This document shows, piece after piece, positions 16,308 to 26,260 of a stretch of 64,000 nucleotides of DNA. Every line of letters begins with the position of its first letter. Positions within the stretch are counted from its first letter, which is position 1. The notes beneath the pieces were generated by a model, which worked only from the letters and a program-made list of their open reading frames with translations, had not been told where the DNA came from and made no database searches. The stretch lies in contig NZ_KK366007.1 in assembly GCF_000686725.1 (NCBI RefSeq), forward strand, positions 298,687-362,686, written 5' to 3'. This stretch comes from Clostridium akagii DSM 12554. GTDB taxonomy: Bacteria > Bacillota > Clostridia > Clostridiales > Clostridiaceae. The translations under genes and the position numbers were made by a program.

Positions 16308-17420
16308 ATGAATCAAGAAGAATTAACAATTTTAAATATAGGGGAAAATTTAGATAATTTAATGAATTTGGACCCAAGAGGCTATGGAGTTTGTAGAATT
16401 TTATATAGTGCGGCAAGAGACTACACTAAAGAACCTTTAACAATGAATAGTGCTAAAAAATTAATAAGCACATTAAAAGAAGGAGATTTAGTTTATATAA
16501 TGACAGGCTTTGTGCTACTTCCATTTAAAAAAGCAGAAATGGACGGAATTGTAAGCACAATGCTTTTAGCAAGAGCATTAGTAAAGGGCTTTAATGTGAA
16601 ACCTGTGATAATATGTCCTGAGGAAAATATTATAGCAATAAAAAATTTAGCCTATGTAGTTGGACTTCATTTCCAGGATAGTATAAAAAGTTTAAAAGAG
16701 TATCCTTTATCTTTAGCAGCTATAACATTTACAAAAGACATAAGATGGGCGAGTAAACAAGCGGATGAACTAATTGCAGAAGAACTTCCAAGTGCAGTTA
16801 TAAGTATAGAATGCCCAGGAGCTAATTCTCTTGGCGTTTATCATAATGCTGTTGGACTAGATGTAAGTGAACTTGAGGCGAAACAGGATGTTTTATTTAG
16901 TAAATTAAAAGAAAAAGGTGTTTTAAATATAGCCATAGGGGATCTTGGAAATGAACTTGGTATGGGAACTATAAATGAACATTTGGAAGCATATGTTCCA
17001 TACGCAGCTAAAGGGAGTTGCTGCTGCGGCTGTGATGGAGGAATACTTGCAAATGTAAAGGCTGATAATATTATAACCGCAACTGTTTCAGACTGGGGAT
17101 GTTATGGACTTATAGCAGCATTATCTTATTTGAAAAAAGATTTAAATATAATGCATACAAAAGAAATGGAAGAAGAAGTTATAATTACAGCATCTAGAAG
17201 TGGCATGATAGATATGTATGGGGATTTGATTCCAGCCATAGACGGATGTAGCTTATCAATGAATAGCTCAATAGTTAATTTGATGAGGGAATGTATAGCG
17301 TCGGCTCTTAAACTGGAAACAACCTGTGCAACCTGGTTTGAAAAAGTAATTGAACTTGGGTTTTATGAAAATCAAGAAGTTAAAAATAATGAACTACAAG
17401 AATTAAAAAGGATAATTTAA
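16308..17420 (+). CDS. DUF4392 / D-glutamate cyclase-like protein
   Basis: 370 residues, cytoplasmic, without membrane segments. It shows the family features GDLVYIMTGF, the ECPG motif in ISIECPGANSLGVYH, and the GCDGGILA and VSDWGCYG segments with a run of cysteines (SCCCGC) near residue 240. The family corresponds to the C-terminal part of mammalian D-glutamate cyclase, which turns D-glutamate into 5-oxo-D-proline. Placement between a D-amino acid transaminase and 5-oxoprolinase genes supports this reaction. The cysteine cluster might bind metal; that is only a possibility. Confidence 0.8.
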   Translation: MNQEELTILNIGENLDNLMNLDPRGYGVCRILYSAARDYTKEPLTMNSAKKLISTLKEGDLVYIMTGFVLLPFKKAEMDGIVSTMLLARALVKGFNVKPVIICPEENIIAIKNLAYVVGLHFQDSIKSLKEYPLSLAAITFTKDIRWASKQADELIAEELPSAVISIECPGANSLGVYHNAVGLDVSELEAKQDVLFSKLKEKGVLNIAIGDLGNELGMGTINEHLEAYVPYAAKGSCCCGCDGGILANVKADNIITATVSDWGCYGLIAALSYLKKDLNIMHTKEMEEEVIITASRSGMIDMYGDLIPAIDGCSLSMNSSIVNLMRECIASALKLETTCATWFEKVIELGFYENQEVKNNELQELKRII

Positions 17421-17477
17421 ACTGCTGATATGACTATGCAGCAGAGAATAGAGTAGGAAATATAGGGGTGATAAAAT

Positions 17478-18263
17478 ATGGACTATTCAAAGATGAGGCC
17501 TTATGCTGCTCGTAAACTAATACGTGAAGAGAGGATTACAACTCCAACAGCAGGAATGTGTCCTGGGTATGCACAAGCTAATCTAGTGATTTTACCTAGG
17601 GAATTAGCTTATGACTTTTTATTATTTACTCAAAGGAATCCTAAATCCTGCCCAGTGCTTGAAGTTAGTGATGTTGGAGATAAAAAACTCAAATATTTAG
17701 GTGAAGATATTGATATAACTAAAGATATACCTAAATATAGAGTTTATGAAGATGGAGTTTTAACTGGGGAATATACTAATATTGAAAATTTATGGAGGGA
17801 TGACTTTGTAAGTTTTTTAATTGGATGTAGTTTTTCTTTTGAATCAGAGCTTATTCAGGCTGATATTCCCATAAGACACATTGAGGAAAATTGTAATGTG
17901 CCTATGTTTATTACTAATATTGATTGTACTCCAGCCGGAATATTTAATGGGAAAATGGTTGTGAGCATGAGGCCTATTGCCTATGACAATATAGTTAAAT
18001 CAGTTTTAATAAGTGGAGAAATGCCTAAGGTACATGGCGCACCAATTCATATAGGAGATCCAGCAATTATTGGAATTACAGATATAAATAAACCTGACTT
18101 TGGAGATCGTGTTACTATAAAAAACAATGAAATTCCTGTATTTTGGCCTTGTGGAGTTACACCACAAGCAGTTGTTATGAATGTTAAGCCTAAAATAGTT
18201 ATTACTCATTCTCCAGGGCATATGCTAATAACAGATGTAAAAAATATAGATTTAAAGTATTAG
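17478..18263 (+). CDS. DUF1445 / UPF0317 putative hydro-lyase (D-glutamate cyclase-like)
   Basis: 261 residues. It has the family signatures [50 protein letters not shown] and [11 protein letters not shown], and ends with WPCGVTPQ and HSPGHM. Members are often encoded beside PxpA-type genes (as ycsI is beside ycsF in Bacillus), and the mammalian D-glutamate cyclase carries a related domain. Here it lies between the DUF4392 protein and PxpA. Together the two proteins represent the two halves of the mammalian enzyme as separate genes. Confidence 0.85.
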   Translation: MDYSKMRPYAARKLIREERITTPTAGMCPGYAQANLVILPRELAYDFLLFTQRNPKSCPVLEVSDVGDKKLKYLGEDIDITKDIPKYRVYEDGVLTGEYTNIENLWRDDFVSFLIGCSFSFESELIQADIPIRHIEENCNVPMFITNIDCTPAGIFNGKMVVSMRPIAYDNIVKSVLISGEMPKVHGAPIHIGDPAIIGITDINKPDFGDRVTIKNNEIPVFWPCGVTPQAVVMNVKPKIVITHSPGHMLITDVKNIDLKY

Positions 18264-18330
18264 GCATTGGAAAAATAACAAGGAAGTATGTCAGTCTATT
18301 TTGCGTCATACTTCCCCTAAAGGAGATATT

Positions 18331-19098
18331 ATGCACAAGGTAGATTTGAATTGTGATTTAGGCGAAAGTTTTGGGAGTTATAAAATCGGGTCAGATGAAA
18401 AAGTGATTCCATACATTTCTTCTGCAAATATTGCTTGTGGTTTTCATGCTTCCGATCCAGTAGTTATGGATAATACAGTTAAATTAGCAAAACAATATAA
18501 TGTTTCTGTTGGAGCACATCCGGGCCTTGCGGATTTAGTTGGATTTGGAAGAAGAAAAATGGACATTTCAGCTAAAGAGGCTAAAGTCATTGTTCAATAT
18601 CAAATAGGGGCGTTAAACTCTTTTTGCTTAGCTCATGGAATAAAAATGAATCATGTAAAACTCCATGGAGCACTTTATAATATGGCAGCAAAAGATTTGA
18701 ATTTAGCATTAGCTATTTGCGAAGGAATATATGAAGTTGATCCAAATTTAATTTTACTTGGATTATCCGGAAGTAAAATGATTGAGGCTGCAATATGCAC
18801 TAGGTTAAAAGTAGCCAGTGAAGTTTTTGCAGATAGAGCTTATAATGATGATGGAACTTTAGTGGCGAGAACTAAATATGGTGCAGTTATTACAGATGAA
18901 GAAATGGCAATTAAAAGAGTAATTAGGATGGTAAGTGAAAATAAAGTTAGGACTATAAATGGAATCGACATAGCAATTAAAGCGGATTCCATATGTGTAC
19001 ATGGAGATGGAATAAAAGCATTGGAATTTGTAAAAACAATAAGTAAGGCCTTAGAAAAAGAAAATATAAAAATAACATCATTAGAGAAAATAGTATAA
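18331..19098 (+). CDS. pxpA: 5-oxoprolinase subunit PxpA (LamB/YcsF family)
   Basis: 255 residues from the ATG at 18331, set by AAAGGAGAT; a TTG at 18301 is in frame but has no such site. Family motifs are [48 protein letters not shown] and [10 protein letters not shown]. With PxpB and PxpC it forms the ATP-dependent prokaryotic 5-oxoprolinase, which opens 5-oxoproline to glutamate. PxpB and PxpC are in the same operon, separated from pxpA by the alanine racemase gene. Confidence 0.94.
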   Translation: MHKVDLNCDLGESFGSYKIGSDEKVIPYISSANIACGFHASDPVVMDNTVKLAKQYNVSVGAHPGLADLVGFGRRKMDISAKEAKVIVQYQIGALNSFCLAHGIKMNHVKLHGALYNMAAKDLNLALAICEGIYEVDPNLILLGLSGSKMIEAAICTRLKVASEVFADRAYNDDGTLVARTKYGAVITDEEMAIKRVIRMVSENKVRTINGIDIAIKADSICVHGDGIKALEFVKTISKALEKENIKITSLEKIV

Positions 19099-19150
19099 AA
19101 ACATATAATTATAGAACCATAGAGAAAAGGAAAGAAGGCTAATTTAGTAT

Positions 19151-20270
19151 ATGGAAAAATATTTAAGAACCTATGTAAAAATAAATCTAGAAGCTATAGC
19201 ACACAATATAAATGGAGTAAAAAAAAATTGGTAGTCAAGTAAAAGTTATGGCAGTAATAAAGGCTGATGGATATGGACATGGAGCTTCTGCTATTGGAAA
19301 TTTTCTAAAAGATAAAGTAGATTATTTTGGAGTAGCAACACTGGAGGAAGCTATAGAACTTCGTGAAAATGGAATAGATACACCAATACTTATTCTAGGA
19401 TATACTTCACCAAAACAATATTTAGGTTTAGCGGAGTATGATATTACTCAGACTATATATAATCTAGAGATGGCTGAAAACATATCAAAATGTGCAATGA
19501 AATGCAAAAGGAAAATAAAAGTCCATATTGCATTAGAAACAGGAATGAATAGAATTGGGTTTAAAGTTAGCCCAAAAAGTGTTGTGGATATTAAAAAGAT
19601 TATGTATATGGATAACATAATTCTGGAAGGTATATTCACTCATTTCTCTTGTGCAGACGAAAGGGATAAAACCTACACTAAAATGCAAAAGGCAAGGTAT
19701 GATGAATTTTTAACTATGCTGGAAAATAATAAAATAGACATTCCAATTAAACACGTTTGTAATAGTGCAGGAATTATGGAGTTTAATGATCATCATTATG
19801 ATATGGTTAGAAGTGGAATAATCACCTATGGGTTATATCCATCAGATGAAGTAAATAAAAATTCTATAAAATTAAAACCAGCATTAGAATGGAAATCTCA
19901 TATAATTAATATTTCAGAAGTTCATGAAGGAACAGGTATAAGTTACGGAAAAACATATATTACAAAATCAAACACTAAGATTGCAACTGTTTCTGTAGGT
20001 TATGCAGATGGATACATGCGGGGACTTTCTTCAAAAGGAAAAGTCTTGATTCATGGACAATATGCTCCTATAGTAGGACGGATTTGTATGGATCAAATGA
20101 TGGTAGATGTTACTGGCATTGATGATGTGAAAATTGAAGATTCAGTAACTTTAATTGGGCAGGATGGTGATAACATTATTACTGTGGAAGAATTAGCAAA
20201 GATAGCTGGAAGCTTTAATTATGAGTTTGTTTGCGGAATAGGTAAAAGAGTAAAAAGAGTTTATGAGTAA
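19151..20270 (+). pseudogene. alr: alanine racemase with a frameshift in a poly-A tract
   Basis: The ATG at 19151 begins MEKYLRTYVKINLEAIAHNI, the normal Alr N terminus, but after a run of nine A residues (19219-19227) the frame meets TAG at 19232-19234. The rest of Alr continues in another frame: AVIKADGYGHG with the PLP lysine, GMNRIGFK, HFSCAD, the catalytic tyrosine in ISYGKTY, and GRICMDQMMVDVT, to residue 373 of a normal-length enzyme. Removing one A restores it. It could be a true mutation, slippage-based phase variation or a sequencing error. Translation from the ATG at 19248 would give 340 residues lacking the first strand and helix. The enzyme would interconvert L- and D-alanine and so feed the transaminase. 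Confidence 0.85.
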
Positions 20271-20318
20271 AGCTAATAATTATTGATTATAAGAAAGATT
20301 TTGGGGCGGGTGATAAAT

Positions 20319-21023
20319 ATGGGGACGAATAACTTTAGCATTTTGCAGATAAATGAGACGTCAGCTCTAATTCAGTTTGGGAACAAGATAGACAAAAATA
20401 TTAATAAAAAAATAAGAATATTTTGCGCGTATCTTGATGAAAATGCATTTTGGGGTCTTATAGAATATATACCATATTTCTTAGGCGTTTCCGTGATTTA
20501 TAATCCTTTAAAAATAAAAAGTGATGAACCGTTTATAACAGTAAAGTTAAAATTAGAAGAGATATTATCAAAGCTTGATTTTTCTTGTAATTATGAGGAA
20601 CATATAGTTGAAATACCAGTTTGTTATGGGGATGAATTTGGACCAGATATAAAGCACGTGGCAGAAGTAAATAATCTTACTGTAGAAGAAGTTATAAAAA
20701 TCCATTCTCAAGGAGAATATTTAGTTTATATGATTGGTTTTGCACCAGGATTTCCTTATTTAGGGGGATTGTCTGAAAAAATATATACACCAAGGCGTGA
20801 GTCTCCAAGAATAGCAATACCAGAAGGTTCTGTTGGAATTGCAGGAACTCAGACAGGAGTTTATCCAATAGAAACTCCTGGAGGGTGGCAAATAATCGGT
20901 AAAACCCCTTTGAAATTATTTGATTTAAATAGCAAGGATAAAACTCTTTTAAAATGTGGTGATATAGCAAAATTTTATCCTATTTCTCAGGATGAATATT
21001 TGAATTTAAAGGAGAAGATATGA
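20319..21023 (+). CDS. pxpB: 5-oxoprolinase subunit PxpB (KipI family)
   Basis: 234 residues from the ATG at 20319; the GGGGCGGGTG stretch just upstream supports it over a TTG at 20283. Conserved parts include the C-terminal cyclophilin-like domain GEYLVYMIGFAPGFPYLGGL, TPRRESPR, PEGSVGIAGTQTGVYP and ETPGGWQIIGKTPL. Its stop overlaps the start of pxpC by 4 bp. It forms a complex with PxpC in 5-oxoproline hydrolysis; some relatives (KipI) inhibit a sporulation kinase, but the context here is metabolic. Confidence 0.93.
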   Translation: MGTNNFSILQINETSALIQFGNKIDKNINKKIRIFCAYLDENAFWGLIEYIPYFLGVSVIYNPLKIKSDEPFITVKLKLEEILSKLDFSCNYEEHIVEIPVCYGDEFGPDIKHVAEVNNLTVEEVIKIHSQGEYLVYMIGFAPGFPYLGGLSEKIYTPRRESPRIAIPEGSVGIAGTQTGVYPIETPGGWQIIGKTPLKLFDLNSKDKTLLKCGDIAKFYPISQDEYLNLKEKI

Positions 21024-22024
21024 TGAGTATAACTGTATTAACTCCGGGTATTTTAACAACAATTCAGGATACTGGAAGGTATGGATATCAAAAATATGGA
21101 GTCATTGTTAGCGGCGCTATGGATACTTATGCATTGAGATTATCGAATATTATGCTAGGGAATAATGAAAATGAAGGCGTGCTTGAAATTACTTTAATTG
21201 GACCTTCATTAAGTATAAAAAAAGGGAATTTGATAGCCATAACTGGGGCCAATCTTTCACCAACAATTAATGGTAAAAAAGTGCCTATGGGAAGACCTAT
21301 TTATTTAAATGAAGATATTGTATTAAAGTTTGGAAAATGTATAAGTGGTTGCAGATCTTATTTGTCAGTGGCTGGAGGTTTCGATATCCCGATTTTTATG
21401 GGTAGCAAAAGCACATATTTAAGAGCAAAGATTGGAGGGAAAGATGGAAGAGCTCTGAAAAAAGATGATAGACTTGAACTGGGAGACAAAAGTCAGCTTT
21501 CATTAAGTATAATAAGCAAACTAAAAGAATTTAGTAAAGAAGAAAGTTTTTCAGCCGCAAAGTGGTATATGAAAAATATTATGCTGCCTAGTTCTGATGT
21601 TACAGTGATTAGAGTATTTGAAGACAGTCAATTTAAATATGTAAATGAAGGGAGCATTAATGAATTTTTTAGTGCCACCTTTAATATAGATGCTAAATCA
21701 GATAGAATGGGATACAGATTGAACGGACCTAAAATTGAGTTTAAGGAAAATATTGAGATGATATCTGGCGAGGTAGCATTTGGAACTATTCAAATTCCAC
21801 CAGATGGAAATCCAATAATTCTTCTAGCTGATAGAGGCACATCGGGAGGTTACCCTAAAATAGCTCACGTAGCTTCTTTTGATATTCAAAAGTTAGTTCA
21901 ACTTAAGCCCTATGATAAAGTTCAATTTAAGAAAATCACACTAAAGGAAGCGGAAATGCTATATTTGAGCAGAGAAAAAGATATAGAAAAACTGAAAAGA
22001 TCTGTGAAGTTAATAAGTATATAA
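21020..22024 (+). CDS. pxpC: 5-oxoprolinase subunit PxpC (KipA family)
   Basis: 334 residues, with the biotin-dependent carboxylase-like AHS2 domain: TPGILTTIQDTGRYGYQKYG, SGAMD, GGFDIP, SDRMGYRLNGP, and LADRGTSGGYPKIA near the C terminus. It overlaps pxpB by 4 bp, indicating coupled translation. It completes the PxpABC set and is the last gene of the operon before a strong terminator. Confidence 0.93.
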   Translation: MMSITVLTPGILTTIQDTGRYGYQKYGVIVSGAMDTYALRLSNIMLGNNENEGVLEITLIGPSLSIKKGNLIAITGANLSPTINGKKVPMGRPIYLNEDIVLKFGKCISGCRSYLSVAGGFDIPIFMGSKSTYLRAKIGGKDGRALKKDDRLELGDKSQLSLSIISKLKEFSKEESFSAAKWYMKNIMLPSSDVTVIRVFEDSQFKYVNEGSINEFFSATFNIDAKSDRMGYRLNGPKIEFKENIEMISGEVAFGTIQIPPDGNPIILLADRGTSGGYPKIAHVASFDIQKLVQLKPYDKVQFKKITLKEAEMLYLSREKDIEKLKRSVKLISI

Positions 22025-22045
22025 GATATTCTTTGCATATATGAA

Positions 22046-22075
22046 CCGTATTGGAAAAATCCAGTACGGCGTTTT
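22046..22075 (+). terminator. terminator of the D-amino-acid / 5-oxoproline operon
   Basis: CCGTATTGG (22046-22054) pairs with CCAGTACGG (22061-22069) over a 6-base loop and is followed by CGTTTTG. Confidence 0.8.
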
Positions 22076-22121
22076 GTATTAAATTAATAGATTGAAAATA
22101 TGTTCCATGAAAGGATTATAT

Positions 22122-23474
22122 ATGTATGATATAACTATAGTTGGTTCAGGATTTAGTGGGATTTTTCTTGCATATACTTTGTTACAGTCAGAATCTAAAT
22201 TGAAAATATTGATTATAGAAAAAGGAAAGAAATTTATAGATAGGATATGTCCAATAGAAACTGGTATGAGTGAAAAATGTGTTCATTGCACAATATGTAA
22301 TAAGGCTCAAGGTTTTGGCGGTATGGGTAGGTCGGAGGGTAAGTTTAATTATACTAATGATTTTGGTGGTAAACTAGGTGAAAAAATAGGAAATGAAAAT
22401 GTAATAGATATAATGGAGGAAATAGATAAAATACTATGTTTATTTGGTGGCGATAAAGTTAAATTGTATAGTACATCAAATGAAGAACTTAATAGACGTG
22501 CAAAAGAAAGTAATTGTAGTATACTAAGTACAAAGGTAAGGCATTTAGGAACTACTTTGTCTTATGAAATTATAAGTAAAATGTATTTATATCTTAAAAG
22601 TAAGATTAATATTCAATTTGACGCAGATATAATTTCTATAAATAAAAATAATTGTGTATTTAATTTGAATAGTAAAGAGAAGGTCTTTTATTCCAAGGTA
22701 GTTGTATTAGCTACTGGTATAAGCGGAGGAGACAAATTTCTGGATTATTGTAAGTATTTTAATATTGAGCCTTGTAGAAGAAGGATTGACTTAGGGGTAA
22801 GGGTTGAGATGAATGAGTATGAGCTAGAAACTATTCTTAAAAAGTCCTTTGAAACTAAGATTAGTTGGAAGGATAATGAAATTGAAGCTACAACTTATTG
22901 CATGAATCCTAAAGGTAAAGTTATAAAAAAGTACCAAGAAGGACTTGTAATGGCAGATGGTCAGAATTGCCTTGAAACAGATAATCCAAGTTGTAATTTC
23001 AATTTTTCTATTCTTATACCTAAATATTTTTATAATTGTAACCAAGCAAAGGAATACGCTACAAGCATAATAAAATCTATAAATAAAGGAAAGGGTAGGA
23101 TAATAATTCAAAGGTTTGAGGATTTAATAAAAAATAGAGTAACTACAAAAGAACAACTTATTAAAAACAGCATTCATCCCACTCTTGAAAGTGAAGGTGG
23201 GAATTTATATAATGAAATTCCAAGGATTTATATAAATGGTGCATTAAAAATTATTGAAACAATTGAAAAATTAACAGATAAAAAAATTTGCAAAGATACT
23301 TTGTTATATGGAATTGATGCGAAATTTTACGAACCTGAAATTACTACTAACGAACATTTTGAGACTAAAGAGGAAGGACTTTATGTTCTAGGAGATTGCT
23401 CTGGAACAACATATTCTTTAGCTCAGGCTGCAGCTAGTGGGGTATATCTTGGTAGGTATTTTTTAAAAAAATAA
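22122..23474 (+). CDS. FAD-dependent dehydrogenase, COG2509-like
   Basis: 450 residues from the ATG at 22122, which has AAAGGA six bases upstream. The N terminus is a dinucleotide fold (DITIVGSGFSGIFLAYTLL). A cysteine-rich loop (CPIETG..KCVHCTICNKAQGFGGMGRSEG) follows as in COG2509 dehydrogenases; ATGISGGDKF and the C-terminal GDCSGTTYSLAQAAASG complete FAD binding. The substrate is unknown. It ends 20 bp before the AAA-RyR fusion gene with no terminator between, so the two are probably co-transcribed. The C-x-x-C-x-x-C cluster could hold an iron-sulfur centre or metal. Confidence 0.85.
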   Translation: MYDITIVGSGFSGIFLAYTLLQSESKLKILIIEKGKKFIDRICPIETGMSEKCVHCTICNKAQGFGGMGRSEGKFNYTNDFGGKLGEKIGNENVIDIMEEIDKILCLFGGDKVKLYSTSNEELNRRAKESNCSILSTKVRHLGTTLSYEIISKMYLYLKSKINIQFDADIISINKNNCVFNLNSKEKVFYSKVVVLATGISGGDKFLDYCKYFNIEPCRRRIDLGVRVEMNEYELETILKKSFETKISWKDNEIEATTYCMNPKGKVIKKYQEGLVMADGQNCLETDNPSCNFNFSILIPKYFYNCNQAKEYATSIIKSINKGKGRIIIQRFEDLIKNRVTTKEQLIKNSIHPTLESEGGNLYNEIPRIYINGALKIIETIEKLTDKKICKDTLLYGIDAKFYEPEITTNEHFETKEEGLYVLGDCSGTTYSLAQAAASGVYLGRYFLKK

Positions 23475-23494
23475 GTGTAGAAGGAGGTTTTATA

Positions 23495-26086
23495 ATGGAC
23501 AACAAAAAAATTAAAATTGTGGTATCAGGGGATATATGTATGAACTTATTAATATGGAGAACATACCCTCAAAGTAACAATGATTTAAATTGGAAACATT
23601 ATCCTAATGTACATAGTACTTACAAAACTGGTGAAGCATTATTATTATCAGAGCTTGTTGCATTAGGTACAGGAGCAACAATACTTTCTCCACAAATACA
23701 AGGTATTGAGGTCTTTTTACCAAAAGGGCTTCTTAGTTCAACTTCAGAATTGGGACTGTTTCCTAAAGGCAAGACGGCAAATGGAAATAGAGTATACAGG
23801 GAAAAGAGTTTTCTTGGATTTACAGGACCGTCATCTGGCAAACCATTGCTACTTCCTATAATAAATGATGATGAAAATGCTGATATGATTATATTAGATG
23901 ATGAAGATAATGGGTTTAATTCAAGTGAAGATTTTTGGCCATTAGCTTTAAAGTCACATGAAAAAAATCCTATAATTATATATAAAATGAGCAACCCCAA
24001 TAATTCAAATAACCTTTTGAATAAATTAGAGGAGTCTTATGCTGACAATACAATAGTGGTTATTAATGGAGATAATTTACGTTCTAAAGGAGTGAATATA
24101 AGTAAAAGCCTTTCTTGGGAAAGAACAGCTTTAGACTTTATTTGGCAGATGAACAATAATCCTAATATTAATTTTCTTAGTAAATGTCATCATGTTGTAG
24201 TTCACTTTGGGCTTGAAGGCGCCATTTATTATAAAAATGAAGGAGATATCGCTGAATCTCAACTATTTTTTCTTACATCTGAATTTGAAGGAGACTTCAT
24301 GCAGGCGAGTCAAGGGCAAATGTATGGGCTCACTGACTGCTTCGTTGCTGGTGTTGCACGTGGCATTATTTCGGGAATCCATAGTAAAGAGCAGCTTAGT
24401 AAATCTGTTGGGGAAGGTATTAGAGAGGGAATTGTATTAGCACAAAAGTATTTTACAAATGGGTTTGGTGAAAATATTCAGGAAAATATTTTTCCAGCAC
24501 CTTCCATATTTATTGAAGGTGAAAAAGATTTTATTTATAAAGAGAACATACAAGATGTGCCTATACGTAATTCTAATAATCCGGATTGTCAGTCTTGTTG
24601 GTACATTATAAAAGATAATAGCTCTATTAATTTAGCTGAAATAGCATATAACATTGTTATATATGGAGAAAAAAGTGCACTAAAGTTTATACCCATAGCA
24701 CAATTTGGCAACTTGAAAACTGTTGATAGAGCAGAAATAGAAGCATATAGAAGCATTAAAAACCTTATGTGCGAGTATATTTCTGGTGAAAATATTGTTC
24801 GTCCACTTTCAATTGCTGTATTTGGAACTCCAGGATCGGGGAAATCATTTGGTGTAACTGAAGTTGCGTCCAGTATAGCACCAAATTTAATTGAAAAATT
24901 GGATTTCAACTTATCCGAATTTCAAACTCAATCAGACTTAATTGTTGCATTCCATAAAGTAAGAGATATTTCGTTAAAGGGAAAACTACCATTAGTATTT
25001 TTTGATGAATTTGATTCAACTTTGCAAGGGAGAAAATTGGGATGGTTAAAATATTTTTTAGCACCAATGCAGGATGGAGTATTTAGGTCTGGAGATGCTG
25101 TACATCCTATTGGAAAAGCTATTTTTGTATTTGCTGGAGGCACAAGTACTACATTTAAAGGATTTTGTGGAGAAAATCTTAAGGATGAAATAGAACAAAA
25201 ACAATTTTTGGATGAATTTCAAAGCACAAAAGGACCAGACTTTGTCAGCCGTCTAAGAGGTTATGTAAATATTTTAGGACCAAATCAAACGGATGAAGAT
25301 TGGGACCAACTATTTATAGTTCGTAGAGCAATGCTTCTAAGATCACTGTTAGAGCGTAAAACACCACACCTTATAAATAAAAAAGGGGAAGTTCAGATAG
25401 ATAACGGTGTATTAAGGGCATTACTAAAAGTTCCTAGATATAAACATGAATCAAGATCTATGGAAGCAATAATAGAAATGAGTATGATAAATAATGCGAA
25501 AAAATGGGAACAATATCAATTGCCTTCTAAAGAACAGCTTAAGCTACATGTAGATGAAGAACAATTTTTACGTCATTTAATGTATGATGCATTTTTTAGT
25601 GAGAAAATTGATATAATTGCCATGACTCTTCATTATAATCATATGATCCTTAATGAAGACTGCCATAAATCAAATCCTAGTTCAGTGAAGTCCTGGGAAG
25701 AACTCAGCGAAGAAATGAAAGATTCTACTAGAGATCAAGTTAGGCATATACCTAGTGCATTACAAAAGGTTAATTTTGAGCTTATTTCAGTTAAAGAAAA
25801 ACCAGAAGCAATAACTTTTACAGAAAAAGAAGTAAGAATTTTAGCTGAATACGAGCATAAACGTTGGTCGCTTGAAAAAAAAGAGGCTAGATGGGAATAT
25901 GGAGATATATTTGATGAGGAGAAAAAAACTCACCCTTTACTTGTAACTTGGGATAATTTACCTAGTGACAGTAAAAATAATATAATTGAAAATGTTAAGT
26001 CTTGGCCTGAAATATTAGCAAATTCTTACTTTAACATAGAAAGGCTAAAATATTTGTGCTATTGTGAGACTCATCTTTTAGTGTGA
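23495..26086 (+). CDS. PfkB-like / AAA+ ATPase / RyR-domain fusion protein
   Basis: 863 residues, no membrane segment. Residues about 1-310 resemble the ribokinase/PfkB fold (IKIVVSGDICMNLLIW at the start, HHVVVHFGLEGAIYY, then GLTDCFVAGVARGI in place of the GAGD anion hole). Residues about 420-680 form an AAA+ ATPase with Walker A GTPGSGKS (about 444-451) and Walker B LVFFDEFDS (about 499-507). The C terminus (about 783-855) is a RyR domain: LAEYEHKRWSLEKKEARWEY, then THPLLV and PEILANSYFNIERL. RyR domains are known from ryanodine receptors and some bacterial proteins and probably bind small ligands. The combination suggests a ligand-gated ATPase. A strong AGGAGG site precedes the ATG; a FAD dehydrogenase is immediately upstream. 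Function unknown. Confidence 0.85.
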   Translation: MDNKKIKIVVSGDICMNLLIWRTYPQSNNDLNWKHYPNVHSTYKTGEALLLSELVALGTGATILSPQIQGIEVFLPKGLLSSTSELGLFPKGKTANGNRVYREKSFLGFTGPSSGKPLLLPIINDDENADMIILDDEDNGFNSSEDFWPLALKSHEKNPIIIYKMSNPNNSNNLLNKLEESYADNTIVVINGDNLRSKGVNISKSLSWERTALDFIWQMNNNPNINFLSKCHHVVVHFGLEGAIYYKNEGDIAESQLFFLTSEFEGDFMQASQGQMYGLTDCFVAGVARGIISGIHSKEQLSKSVGEGIREGIVLAQKYFTNGFGENIQENIFPAPSIFIEGEKDFIYKENIQDVPIRNSNNPDCQSCWYIIKDNSSINLAEIAYNIVIYGEKSALKFIPIAQFGNLKTVDRAEIEAYRSIKNLMCEYISGENIVRPLSIAVFGTPGSGKSFGVTEVASSIAPNLIEKLDFNLSEFQTQSDLIVAFHKVRDISLKGKLPLVFFDEFDSTLQGRKLGWLKYFLAPMQDGVFRSGDAVHPIGKAIFVFAGGTSTTFKGFCGENLKDEIEQKQFLDEFQSTKGPDFVSRLRGYVNILGPNQTDEDWDQLFIVRRAMLLRSLLERKTPHLINKKGEVQIDNGVLRALLKVPRYKHESRSMEAIIEMSMINNAKKWEQYQLPSKEQLKLHVDEEQFLRHLMYDAFFSEKIDIIAMTLHYNHMILNEDCHKSNPSSVKSWEELSEEMKDSTRDQVRHIPSALQKVNFELISVKEKPEAITFTEKEVRILAEYEHKRWSLEKKEARWEYGDIFDEEKKTHPLLVTWDNLPSDSKNNIIENVKSWPEILANSYFNIERLKYLCYCETHLLV

Positions 26087-26110
26087 AATATTGAGATGGA
26101 AATGAAATAC

Positions 26111-26160
26111 AAATATGGTGGCTGTCTCAAATTATACTGAGACAGCCACCATATTTGTTC
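26111..26160 (+). terminator. strong stem-loop after the RyR fusion gene
   Basis: A perfect 19-bp stem (26111-26129 and 26138-26156, arm starting AAATATGGTGGCTG) with an 8-base loop lies just after the stop codon. The T run is short, but it very probably ends the transcript. The remaining gap to 26260 holds no gene. Confidence 0.75.
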
Positions 26161-26260
26161 ATATTAATATATTGAACACAAGTATGATACTAAAAGTAGT
26201 AACTATATAGATGAAGAGAAATATAATAATATTATACTAGTGAATCAATAAACGATTTTA

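Noticed and set aside
24207-24440. 77-codon plus-strand frame within the RyR fusion gene
   Set aside because: It is an overlapping frame inside a clear large coding region, with no ribosome-binding site or family resemblance.
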